From NCBI RefSeq assembly GCF_047495875.1, contig NC_092459.1, forward strand, positions 89,942,560-90,006,559: a stretch of DNA of 64,000 bases, written 5' to 3'. The notes beneath the pieces were generated by a model. That model ran no database searches and had not been told where the DNA came from. It was given only the letters and a program-made list of their open reading frames with translations. This document shows positions 1 through 13,000 of the stretch, in pieces; the first letter of the stretch is position 1, and every line of letters starts with the position of its first letter. The DNA is from Pithys albifrons albifrons. Its lineage: Eukaryota; Chordata; Aves; Passeriformes; Thamnophilidae. Both the position numbers and the translations under genes were made by a program.

Positions 1-3000
1 ATGACTTACGTCTTGTCCCTCTAAAAAATATACTATTCCTTCTCCCTTTATAAGCACTATCTGTTTTTCTTTCTCTTGTCCTTCATCACTCTTCAGGAAA
101 TTCTCCAACTGAACATGTTGCCTTTCAGGTGTGCGATCTTGAAACTCCCTTCCTGATAGTCCTTGCTTTATCTTTCTGTCGTATGGCAGGATATCCCCTG
201 TATTTGTAGAGCTTCGAGAGCCCCAAAATACACATTGTGACTGAAAATGAAATGTAAAGCTTTTCACCTGTGGTAATTGGGATTATCACCTTTGCTACTT
301 ATTGGCAAAAATATCCCTCTGCAGTCTTCTGGAATGATGTGGTTGATTTTAGTTGCAATTCCGATTGCAGCTCCTTAGTCACATAACAATATGCGCTGGA
401 GAAAACTGGTACCTGCTCTGGAAAGATGTTTTTGGATATATGTCATTTGCTCGCAGATGTCAAAGAAGCAAACTTTAGAGATCAGACATGTCAGCAATGG
501 CACTGAATTTGTGTAACAGGCTTAACAGGATTACTGCCTCTGTTAGGACACAAGCATAAGTAAATATAAGGTGAATCCAGAAATTTGCAGGTAACTCAAG
601 TCATTTATGTGAGAAAATGGTACATTTTTGTTGGTTTGTTTTTGTTTGGTTTTTTTGGGTTTTAAAGTTAGAGCTGACAGACTTTGTTTTGGTTTATCAT
701 TTTCTTTGAAAATATAAATCCATTACTCTGCCTTGGGATATTTCAGTAATAGTAATATGCTGTTAAAATAAACAGAATTTGGATTTTTGAAACAAGAAAT
801 GAGTTGGAGTTAAGTACATAAGATAACAATATATCCTCTAATATAACATTTGGAGAAACCACAAACAATCTTCAAAAGAAATTCTGGAAGTTAGATCCTT
901 TTATCAAACATCAGAGGGATAAGCTTGTTTTCTTAGAATCTAACTAGAAGGGATTTTGCACTGGATGCTGGGGATTAAAACCTCATCCCTGAACTTTGCA
1001 GCTTTTCCACCTGACATGTAAAGTGCATTTTAAATTTTTTTCTAATTCTGGGTGTGAAAAGGTGCTTCTCCTTAGACTGTTACTGTTACATTAGCCTTCC
1101 TATATGTAAGGGTGTTTTGTGAATGCATTTTGGTTTTGTGGTTTCACAAGCATTTGTAATGCAGTTGATTGTATATAGGTTACAGCACTAGTAATGTTTT
1201 CCTCCTTTTTTTAAAATTTTAAAGCGTTTTTCCATGGGTTGAGTCTCTGTGAAATAGCATAGTTTTGAACTTTGCTGTATGTTGTCCCACCTTATTTCTA
1301 TTTCAGTAAATGTCATTTAGTTTGCACAGTTATACCACTTTTTAAAGAAAAAACAGTGTTTTTCAAGAGGCATGTTGACTGGTCATACATGCCAATATTA
1401 AAACTCATGGATACAGAAGTTAATGGTAGGTACCAACAAAATAATGTTTTATGGAGTGTTAGAAGTGTTTCAGGACTTACTTAGACAGAAAATAGTTAAA
1501 TGACATTTACTTTATTGAAGGCTGACTTTTGGATCCAAACGACAAGTGAGGTATAACTTGATCAAAACCCCAAATAGATTGTCTGACGTGCAGCTCGGTC
1601 TTATTTAGAATGAATGTTGATCTTGTTAAAGGACTGTAATGCTAAGCCTGGGTCAAGAACCTTCATGTTGCTGCCCAGACTTGAGAACTCATCCCCTCCC
1701 CACTGCTTTCTAACCAGCATCATTAGGTCATGTCTGCACTGCATTTTTAGGCTCTGCAGGGTATGAATAATTCTTGTGTGACTATGTTGGAAGGTGCCTT
1801 GCTTGATTCTTGGCCATTAGAAAGTAATAATGATGCACAGGCTGGTTGTGTCTGTATGTCTACTAATGTTTGTAAATGTAAAGTAATTAGGAATTGCTGT
1901 GCAGTAGAATTTTAAGCTGTTTGAATTTGTCCTTCAGAGACTCATACAATCATATGATACTTTCTGAAATTAGAATTTTATAGGGAAGCAGGAGAAGATA
2001 ACCAAATGCATTATAATTATGTGTATTTCTAGTGTTATGTGTGGGTTTAGTATTTGGGGGGGAGGGGGGGATAAGTTGTGGAAGATGAAGAGGTTGGAGT
2101 TGTAATGTAAAAGCTACCAGTTCCAGTGTATCACTAGTAATCAATCTAGTGTTCAGGCAGGGTTAGTTAGGGTGCTGATCCACCATCTATGCTCCTGCAG
2201 ATGAACCAAGTGCAGCCCTCAGGCTTCGTGTGAACAGTGGTTCTTTGACTTGATAAATTTGCCATGCTGATGACAAATGTATTTTTACTGGTGTTTCACA
2301 AACATTTTGTAGTGTTTGTACTGGTACATTACTAGAAATAACTGAGCTGAGAGGCTATTTAAAACACTGCCTTCCTTTTGTGTATATCAACAGGTTTTTG
2401 AAACTGGAAAAGAGCTTTCAATTACAGTTTTAGTAGCACCCTCTCAAGGAACTGGTAGGGTTGAGTAATGTTAATTATTTACAGTGAGTGTTTCTAGCTC
2501 TTAAAATTGAGTGAAATAACAATCCTTTTTCTCTGCTTCATACCATATGACAAGAAAAGGTAGCTGAAGTATTGGGATATAATGATAAGACAGAATTATC
2601 CTATGCATAGTAAACAGGTGTTCTTAAATGCTGTTCTTTAGTGTTAAACGTTTTGTGCTGTGATTAATGAAAGTACATGAAATAAACTTTTATTGGTTTG
2701 GGGTTTATTTTGGCATGAGCTTACAGAAATGTGGAACACTCTGAAATACGCAATGTAATATTTTTTTCTAGTAATTTTAACAAATTTGCTGCAGACTAAT
2801 TTGAGCAGTAATCATGACCAGAGGTCTAAATAGCAGTCCTTGGTTTTGTTTCATATTCATGAATGTAAGTTATATTTTTGATACTCCTTATAAAAATGTT
2901 AGAGAAATGTAATGCTTGAATTTAATTTATTCATTGGCTGCAATTATTTATTGTAGCAGTTTCAATTAGTCAAGTAATTTTCTTTGTCTTGTTCCCTGGC

Positions 3001-6000
3001 TCACTGGATAATTCCTTAGAAAACACCTACTAAAGTATGGTTGCAGTGCCTGGTATTTCTAAAGGCAGATGAATTTCTATAGTCCTCCCCATAAAAAGCT
3101 CCAAACAAAGAGATGTACTTGTTATCTGTGAAGCAAGGTGGCTTTGTTTTCTGGAGAGTGATGATAAATGAAAGTTTGCAGATTTGCACTGGACATCCTG
3201 CAGTTTGCAGCAAGTCCCCTATTTCTGCTGGCCTTAGTTTCCATAAATTTGGGATATCAATACTTTTTATTGTTTGGAGATCATCATATAAAATTAAGTC
3301 TTCTGCTTCAGATCTGCTATTGCAGCTGTGATTATTTTAATGATAGTAATTTCTGAGTATCCTTTTAAAAATATCTTAGTGACATATTTGGGTGGTAAAT
3401 TCAAGATGTTGAGAATTCTCACCCAAGGAAATGCTTCTAATTGTTAGCCATAGCTGTTGGAGCACCTTGTGTGCCTGATTCTGGGCTTAAAGGCTATACT
3501 TAACAGTTTTATCAGGAATACCCTCAGGCATATGAGTCAGTGTTCAAATCAAAGTGTTTTATTTAGGCTTTGCAGGGGATCAGCTGATGCAATGATTTGC
3601 AATGTCATTGTGTGGAGAGATTGTCAGAGGCTGTGCAGCAGAAAGTTCTACATAAGCCCACTTTGAAAGCAGCCTTGCATTTTAGGCTTTGATTTTATTT
3701 GTGCAGGTTTTATTTTGATGCTCTTAATGCAGCAGTTCAGCATTCTTGTCTTTACAAGAGTAGAGAGTGGATAGCATGGTATATGTGTGCTTCTAGTAGT
3801 GTCTGAATAATCTGATACCACCCTAGTGCATATAAATAGTACATAGAAGTACAGTATTGTCTAACCTGATATTTGAGAAGATGAGTGAAGCTGTTGGAAG
3901 ACTGGAAAGTGCACTGCACTTTAAACCTTTCTGAAGTGTAACCTTTTAGCAGTAGAAAGTCTTGGCAATAGTATTGGCATAATGTTTTTAACTGCTTTTA
4001 GAAAAATACATGACACTTCTGTGTGCTTTGTATCAATGTAAAGAGGAGTTTAGAAATGTCTTCATCATAGCCAAAGGAAGCTTTGATGGTCAGTAGCTGC
4101 ATCTTTGGAGGCAGATTTACCATCTGGAAAGTTTTTCTAGATTTTGCAACTTAACATCATTCACTAGCTGAATATATCTTACTTCTGTGAGGTATTGGTA
4201 GCTTAGGGATTGTTAACTTATGGAGTATTTTATGCTTATCCTGTTCTGTCACATCTGCTCGTTCGCTTTATCTCTGCCTTCACATACATGCTGTGATGTC
4301 CATTCCAAGTCATACGACTGTTATGTGTTGGAGTAATAAAGACCAACTCGTGCATGTCTTGTTTTGGTTTTTTAATGATGACTGTCAAACAGCAATAAAG
4401 TTAAAAGATGCAAGTCATCTTTGAGAAACCCAAGAACTTACTGTTTTCCTGGCAAGAGAAATACACAGTTGAGTATTGCAGTTTTTCTAAGATGTGTGTA
4501 TTCTGTCACATGAATTTTGCACAAACGATTGCATGCACAAACTCTAGATAAATGCCAACTTTGTGTTTGAAACTGGGATCTGTGAGCCCTGGTCTTTCTT
4601 CCACCCTGAGATGTTTCAGGATACTTAGCTTTTGATTGTGATATATCCTTTCCTTGGTTTGCAAGCAGTATTGTTGGCTGAATTGGTATCTAAGTTCATT
4701 TTCCACAGGCTGAAAATAAAGCTTATGCTGGATCAAGTCTCTTCCAAAGAACTGCTTAGAAAAACCAGACCAGATCCACTGACTTCCTTCTTTGCTTCCT
4801 TCTGTGCTATAAGGTGTGGTGTAGACAGTGATAAGTGTCTCTGTTTTGAATCATGTGACTGCATGTTGTTCCTTCTGAAGAATGATCATCTTATGGAATG
4901 AGACTGAAATGTAAGGAAACTGCAGTCTAGTCTTCTCTTTCCCACAGCCTCTATATTCTAAGCAGTTGTTTCAAACCAGGTTTTTTTTTTTAGAAGTGGC
5001 CATGAACTGCTACAGTTAATAGAATTTGTTAATGTAACTCATGAAACTGTATCATAATCAACTTCCAAGTACTTCGGAGTCAGTACCCTTTCCCAAAAGT
5101 AGAAGGATTTGTCCTCTGCAATTTTTTTCCTTGTTTGCCTTCCTTCATCACAATGAAAAAAAAATGGAATTAGTATTTATATTTTACAGTGAACTGCAAA
5201 TTAAAATTTAGTGAAAAACTTGGCCCAGTATTTGGCAGCTGAATTTGGCAGAGAAGAAAAGATGTGGGTGTTGTTTCTCAGCAGTTTTATTCTGGTTCCT
5301 GAGCAGTGTTATATAAATGCATCCTTGCAAGAGTGTGCATGAGAACTGGAAACCTCTAGCTCTAGTATGATGTCAGAAGGAGGAGGGCATATATAGAAGA
5401 TCCTCATTAGCAGAAGCTGCATCTTCAGTAAGTCAGAAAAGTAGAAATATAAGACTGATGTTTAAGTGTGTGGGGATTTTTTTATATCTCTCTATTCAAA
5501 AAAGAAATTACTGTGTTGTAGTAGCAATACCTTAGTAAGTAGAAACTGATGTTTGATCTTTCAAGGGTACAAGTAAGCTGTGTGGCTGTGAGACCAAGAC
5601 TGTGTGCAAATGCTGAAACTTAGGAATGTACATGTTTTTTTTCATGCAGAGTTTATATAGGAGGAGTAATATTGCCAAAATATGAGCTTCTTGTTTGTGA
5701 GTAACTATTATGTATCACATCATGATAATACATCACATTACCTGAATCAGGGAGCTGTGAAATGCATTGCCTGAAGTTTTACCATTTTTTTCAGTTATTA
5801 ACCACTGCTTGATGAACTACCAGTATTAGTAGATTGGGATTGATGCTATTGGCATGTTAAACTTCACCATAAAATCTTTAAAAGGTCTGAATGGCTTAGA
5901 AGGTAAAACAAAGTAGTGGATGAAGTATTTGGTCTCTTGGCTGGGATCCAGCTTGATGTCCTAAATGAATGCATCATGAAACCACAACAGATCAACCCCG

Positions 6001-6897
6001 ATTTACATGAGCGATGCATAAGAGCCCTGAAGCTAAGGCAGCATAGTGATCGAATTAGCTCCTGCCTTTATAGAGGCTTCTACCTTCAGGTCAAACTTCT
6101 AAGCACTCATAGGCTTCTCTGGGGAACTAGCAGTTAGAGCTTGAAGTATGCCTACATTTGGAAGGAAAAGAAATCTTAGAGCTTCAGAACTTTTAACTTT
6201 GATGAGCGTGCCTGATTTTCGTTTAGAGGGAAACACTATGAACAATAATGGAAAAAGTGGAAGAATTTCCATTAGTGGTGCTTCAGTCAAGGACCTGCCA
6301 ATCTTCCCAGAAATATCTGTTCAAAATCTGAAACATTTTGTTGCCATAGGGTTGATATGTACCTTATGTATTGCCCACCTTCATACAATACCTGGCTTGT
6401 TCTTTTAGTAAATAGTAACAGTACTATAGTGTGATGCTCATACCTTGAACAATTTTGCAAATGTCTGTGTGTGCAAATATGAAACTACAGCCTTTGTGAT
6501 ATTTTCTCCTTTTAAAAAATATCTTATTTTTAATAAAATGATTTTATAAGTAAATAAATGTCACATTAAAGACAAGACAGAACTATTACTCCTTTGGAGT
6601 AATCATGTGTTTAATATAGCTTGGTTTTACAAGATGCAGGGAAATAGCTATTAAAAAAATACAGGGACATGAAGAATGTCTTTTTTCTGGAGGTCTGTAT
6701 CAGGGCAAAGATATTGCAAAGAGATAATAGAGACCTTTTAAAAATATATTCTACAATTCATGTTTTTAACTGGTACCCTCACATCAGATATCGGTAAGTT
6801 CCAGCAACTATTTCATTAATGTTAGTGTTGTTTGCAGTTCTTATTTATGTATGCTTCAATACTTAAGCAACCCAATATCTGCATTTTTGTTTCTCAG
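1..6897 (+). other. SRBD1: Upstream SRBD1 intron (3' part)
   Basis: This is AT-rich intronic sequence with no exon that fits the Tex family and no recognisable LINE, SINE or LTR. The missing YQ-ending exon is not in it. Small items: a double G run at 2056-2070 and short T/A homopolymers. Between 5916 and 6408 are two neighbouring open frames (73 and 86 codons) with somewhat higher GC; neither resembles a known protein and neither has matching splice sites or SRBD1 similarity. Confidence 0.7.
2056..2070 (+). repeat. Double G7 run
   Basis: Two runs of seven G separated by a single A sit in the + strand of the intron, which is the transcribed RNA sense. Two runs this long could each be split to give four G3 tracts, so an RNA or DNA quadruplex is possible. 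It may equally be simple-sequence slippage. Confidence 0.6.
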
Positions 6898-7004
6898 CAT
6901 GATGTATCACAGACCTTGCTCAAAGCAGCTCTGGACAGTGTGGTTGAAGAGTGTGTCAGCTTTGTTGGAGTTGATATTAACATCTGCTCAGAAATACTAT
7001 TAAG
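6898..7004 (+). CDS. SRBD1: SRBD1 coding exon (first in window)
   Basis: This exon starts in phase 0 after the acceptor TTTCTCAG and ends two bases into an arginine codon before the donor GTGAGT. It encodes residues 1-35 of the visible part, beginning [19 protein letters not shown] and ending [10 protein letters not shown]. This is the segment that in Tex proteins follows the VGMYQHD motif and leads into the helix-hairpin-helix domain. The HD at the exon start fits the Tex pattern YQHDV; the preceding YQ must come from an exon upstream of base 1. Confidence 0.95.
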
Positions 7005-10000
7005 GTGAGTGAAACATTTTCCTATTCCAGTAATTACATGGCTCTGGATCACAGAGTCTCTGTTTAGTCTGCCATCTGACTCAAGCTCAGCTGGAGCAAA
7101 TGACTCTTGTGTTAAACTTCCAATTACATGAAAATGACACAGTAAGACAGTATTTCACTGAATCATTAAGAGGCAGTTTTTAAGGGTATGTGTGATTCTC
7201 CAGGGTAGAACTATTCTTCACAGAAAAACAGATATTTAAAAATATGAGTTTTTACACTGAAACAGAAAGTATATTTGAAAATCCCTTTCTCTTAGAAGGT
7301 ATTTTTATAGGTATTGCTAAGTGGAACAGGTTGTAAAAGTTGGGCGAGAAAAGGAGAAAAGGAAAGATTTAAGGGGAAACTGTTGAAAAATTTGTCCCTT
7401 TTTACTGTGGGGTTTTTTTTCAGTAGTTATGCCATGTTTACTTGGAAAATATACTGGATTTTATTTTTCTTGGTTAGGAGGGAAAAAAGAATGTCCATAA
7501 CCTTGGTAGTGAAAATTATATTAGGTATCAAAGTTAAGAAAAATATATTCTTGCTGGCTTTAAATTTTAATTTTTTAACTCCTTAAAAAAATTCTTTAAT
7601 ACGTCTTTTCATATTTTGCAGAGGCTCTTTTTCTGTTCTTTCTGGTTTTACACTTTCTCTTCCATATTCGTTTTCTGTGTATCCAGCCCTTAGCCTGACG
7701 TCTGATTTCTTCTCTTACCTGCTTTCAGATTTAGATCAGCTTTTAGTAAGAAAGCAAGCTGTACCTAAATGGCAAATGAACGCACTTTCATTCATTGAAT
7801 CAGAATCGAATGATAGAGTATGCTGAGCTGGAAGGGACCTCATCAGGATCATCAAAGTCCAACTCCTGGCCCTGCACAGAGCACCCTATGAATCACACCA
7901 TGTGCCTGAGAGCATTGTCTAAACATTTTGTGAACTTAGACAGGCTTGGTGCTGTGACTGCTTCCCTGGGGAGCCTGTTCTAGTGCCCAATGACCCTCTG
8001 GGTGAAAAACCTTTTCCTGCTATCCAACCTAAACCTCCCTGACACAGCTTTATGCCATTTCCTCGAATCCTGTCACTGGTCATGAGAGTGAAGAGATCAG
8101 TCCCTGCCCCTCCTCTCTGCTTCACAAGGAAGTTGTAACTGCAATGAGGTCTCCCCTCAGTCTCCTCTTCTCCAGGCTGAACAAACAAAGTGACCCCAGC
8201 TGTTCCTCATATGACTTACCCTCTAGACCCTTCACCATCTCCATGGTCCTACTTTGGATGCTTTCTAATAGCTTAATATCTTTTTCATGTTTCATGAATG
8301 AAAGGCTATGTGAGCATATGATAGTGGTGAGCACTGTCAGCCTTCTGCAGGGTACAGCTGTATTGTGCACTTCAGCAGAAAGCATCAGCCTGAGGTGCTA
8401 CTGTGTCTGCACAAAACTGAGTGTGGCGATGATCCTGTCCAGACATAGTTACAGGTGGTAACTGCACTGACTAAGTACTTTGTGTGGTCTTGTTAAACTG
8501 GCTCACAATGCTCATATGCATGTGCCAGCATCAGGTTCTGGATCTAACTTGATTCTCAGCAGTGTAGATTCAGTCTAAGTTTGCCTCAGACATACAGTGC
8601 ATGAAATTTTCACCCTAGCTAGATTGTACCATGAGCAGGGCATTCTGCTTGTGGTTTCTGAGGCATCAAATACACTTCTTGACACATATTATACGTGGAA
8701 GGGATAGCAGTGCTACGTATTTGCATTACTGGTGAGTATTGTGCTTGAAAGACTTGAAGTCATCAGTGGAAAATTCTGTGAACTGTGTGATGTTCCTTTG
8801 TCAGTGTAAACAAGCTGGATTTCATAGTGTTTCTAAGAATTTTTGAAGAAAATTTCATTTCTAATGATTAATATCCTGTCTGTGGTTAAATGTGTGTCCC
8901 TCCAGTTTAATTCTGAACTTTCACCAATTTTGGATTATTTTTTTAACTTTTGCTTGATGATGAGAATAATGGAAAGATTTTTTTTCCCCCAGAGCTTTTA
9001 CAATTCTTGCCGTGTTTACTGGTGGTGTTTTTCTAGAATCTGTCCTTTCCATTCCACAAACAGGACTCTGCTGCTGTTGACTTAAAGCAGTGGCATCTGA
9101 TATATAGAGCCTAGTGGGTGACATTTTCTTCTCTAGTGCCAGGAGTAACTGCCCACAAGAGCTCTTTTCCCTCTTTCTATGATTAACTTACTCCATACAC
9201 AGAAAGTTGCACTCACATGTACATACAGTAAACCCACTGCTTCCTGAAGGACTTGGCTAACTACTGTTGCACTTTACAGGTAAGTTCTTTGCCAAATCCA
9301 AGTTACCCTCAGAAAAACTCATGCAGCCTGTTCCCAGCTACTTGTTATCTCAGGAGCAACTGAGAGAAAAGAAACAAGATTTGTGGATTGGTTAAATTGT
9401 GTGAGGAAGGTAAGGTGCTCCCAGCCACTCTCCTTCTGGATAGCAGACATCAGCCCTTCATATTGGGGCAAGGTGTTTCAGTACCAGTGGAAGAGCTGAG
9501 AGGGGACTCTTCATACAGGAAGAATTTATCTGTCCTGAACTCTGTTCCACATTGTTTCCTGAAGAGAGCAGCTGGGAGCAGGCCATAAGACATGACAAAT
9601 TAAATTGGCATTACAAAAATAGCCAACAGATCATAAATTACATGTCACTGGCTTACTAGTTAGGCATGTGCAGAGCCATATTGCTGTACTAAGTTTTGTT
9701 GACTTGAGTAGATTCCTTCTGTAGAACTAAGAGATCCTTTTTCAGATGATTCCTTTGGTCTGAGTGTCTATTTGCTAATTTCTCAGCAGTTTTTAAGTTC
9801 AGTAAACCAGATTTTCTACAGAAACATGTATCTTGAACATGGATAACACATTAATGACTGTTTGATGGTAATAAAAGTCTTTTGTAAACTTTTCTCTTAG
9901 GCACATTGCGGGCCTGAACGCTAACAGGGCCAAAAATATAATTGAATGGCGAGAGAAGAATGGACCATTTATAAACCGAGAACAGCTCAAAGAAGTTAAA

Positions 10001-13000
10001 GGTTTGGGTCCCAAAACCTTCCAACAGTGTGCCGGCTTCATCAGATTCAATCAAGAATATATAAAGACCTTTTGCAGGTAATAGAGATTTTAGCTATTCT
10101 GACTAAATTATCCAAAATAGTACAAGACAACTTTTCCCCCTTTTCTGTTTTGTGTTCAGGCCTGAGATTCAAGGAATCCTAGATCCTTGTGCTCTGAAAG
10201 ACAACAAATAAATTTGTTGAAGTCAATGGTTGAAAATAGTTCCTCTGAATAATCATAACTTATTAGCCTAGTCCTCAAAGTCAGTGTTTCAATAAATATG
10301 TAACTTTAATTAAAAATTCTGTCACTGAATTGGTGCAAGAAACTTGTCAGGCAGCAGTATTGTGATCTGAGATATTAAAACTTTAGTCATGTGTTTCAGA
10401 CATAATTTAGAGATTTGTAAATTAATTCATTTTACTTGGTAAAGACCATTTGGCAGAACTTAATGGTAGTAAACTAGTGCAAATTTTTGGAGTTTCAATT
10501 CCTTCACTTGAAGAAAGAAAGTTGAATAGCTGCCTGGATCAAACTCTGTGCCTAGCAAGCGTGATGTGGCTGCCTTGTGTCTCAAATATGTGAGACCTTT
10601 TCCCAAGTTCAGTTTTTCAACAGTAAGTCATCCTCATCCCTGTCATCTCATTCCCTGATTCTGTACCAAGTCTTTTCCTCTTGCAACCATTCTTAGTGAT
10701 CCTCTTGACCTGAAATCCTTCCTTTCCACAACTGAAAATGCCCTTTCTAGGGCAATTTCTCTTCTCCTCCCTTTCTCATTTCTCTTTCCAAAATAAAGAA
10801 CTAAGAAAGGGCACAGCGGTAGCACCACGCCCACCCTTTTGCCAGTGGCTTTTCTCAAAAAATATTTTCTTGGGAAGCACATGCTATTTTTTAGCCAACC
10901 CAGTGCTCAGAAGCAGTACTGTATTCCCAGCTGCTGCCGGCCAAACAGCACATGCGTAACTTCCAGGCAGGAGGTAGGCACATTAGCACTGGCTTAGTGC
11001 CTGGGTGGAAGGTGTGCAGATTGGTTGCCCATCTGGCAGGGAGGCGTATGCTGCCAGCCAAATGGTGCTCACTGTAAGCACCAGAAGACCAAACAAATTG
11101 CTTTCAAGGCTGTGTATGATCGATAGGTCTTACCTTGTACAGATGTGTTCTAGTGAATGCAGCAATACAACAGAGGAAGGAAAGGCTGATGTCTTTTTTC
11201 CCCCCTCCAGATATTCACTGGTGAAATGTGACCACTGTTTTGGATTTTTTTTTTGCCCTACTGGAGCATGATTCTGATGTTAGTCAGATTCCATAAAACT
11301 TGAGAACATTGTATAACCTGAGAAATGGAGTTTGAGGCCAAAGTAAAGTTCTAACAGCATTGCTTCCAGAACATTTCTTGTGGGTCCAGGTGACAGAAAG
11401 AAAGCTTTTGAAATGGACTTTGAGAAGGTTTCATTTTTGTCCTTTCTGATCATGTTGGTGGCTATAGAGTGTTGTATGAAATAATTTTTGTGCTTTCTAC
11501 TTAAGTGAACAAATAGGGGTTATTTTAAAAATTGATATGGAAAGAGAAAGTTATGTCTTCATTTCTGCCAGCAGTTGATGAGCAGAGTCCAAAGTGCCAG
11601 TGCTAGTTCCAGGTCCTTCAGTGAATTCTCTTTTGTCCTCCAAAAGCAGGAACCACTTGTGATTTAGGAAACAGAGGCACAAAAGGAGTGTTTGCAATAG
11701 AAGTCGTTCAATTCCTTTTCTAAATTCTGAATAATTTTTTTATTTAAGGGAAACTTCAGAGAAAAAGTGTGTTGGTTTCATATGTGGATGCTGGGTTAGG
11801 ATTATCATCATTGAGAATGACATGTCCATTTTTGATTTCTGGCAGTAGTAAGAAAACTGAACTTGGAAGTTCTGGAGTTTTGACTAAAGCAGGTGTACTG
11901 GGTAAAAAGAAGAGCAAAACAACACCATGTGCCTTGCCACTGCCCAATCCTTTGGACCAAACTTGCATTCATCCAGAATCTTACAACCTTGCAATGAGGT
12001 AAGTAGTGGGAAACCTCAAACCGTTGACACCATCAATTTTTGAAGTCACAGTACTGATTTTTCTGATAACAGTCTGCTTAGCCTTTTGAGACAGGAATAC
12101 TTATTTGATGCTTTCTCTCATTTCTTCAAGAAAAAGATGTACTTCAGACATATGTGAGGATGCGTCATTACTATAAGCCTTTGAAATTAACTTCTGATAT
12201 TGTAAGATCTAATTAAGATATATAAATATAGATATATGTAAAGTTCCCAAATACGTGACCACCATGATTGTCTTCCAGAGTCACTATGATTGTTTTACTG
12301 AGTGACGTTAGGCTAAAAGAAGAGGATGTTTTTTGTCTAAGTCAGACAAAAGTAATTAGTAATCCAGGTGTGCCTCTGATTAGGGTATACTGTGGCTGGT
12401 AAATTCTGTTGTAAGCTGTGATCTTTTCTATCAGCCCTGGTTGAAACTGAACTCTTCTTTTCCTCTTCCTCCTACCACAAATAAGCACATATTTATTTTT
12501 TAAGTGATTTATGCTGAACAGGTTCTTTTCTTAAAAAGTACCAGTGCTAATTGCACCACTGGCCAGACACTTAAAGGTTTTTATGATCTCTGTTGACAAT
12601 ACTATTCTTGAAGAAACAAACCCATGCTTTCTGTTTTATAAACAAAACCATATTTAAACCTTAGAGAGAGATGCTGAATTTCTGAATTCCTGAAGCTTGA
12701 GTTTTTCATCTAAAGAAGTCGTACAGGACCTTGTGCTTTTAGGACACCTTCCCTTCGCTCTGTTCTCTCTTCCTGTGCATGCATCTCTGTGCTTTCCTTC
12801 TGCTGCTAGGCATGCAGTGCACTTTGCTTCCATCCTCTCCGTGCCACAGTTCATTCTTCTTTGTGCCTGATTCTAGGACCAGTATGCAATTTCCTGCTAG
12901 AGTCCATGTCTGTTGTGCAGTGTGTAGGCAGCCGATTTCCACTTTTCCACAATTTTCTTTTTCTCTCTCTTTCTCTCTTTTTTTTTTTTTTAATGCATCA

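Noticed and set aside
5805..5890. Possible intronic C/D-box snoRNA (TGATGAA ... CTGA)
   Set aside because: The flanks of the two boxes do not pair into a terminal stem and no internal D'/C' boxes are evident.
1..6897. Search for the upstream SRBD1 exon ending in YQ
   Set aside because: No segment encodes the expected VGMYQ-type sequence with proper splice sites, so the exon must be outside the window.
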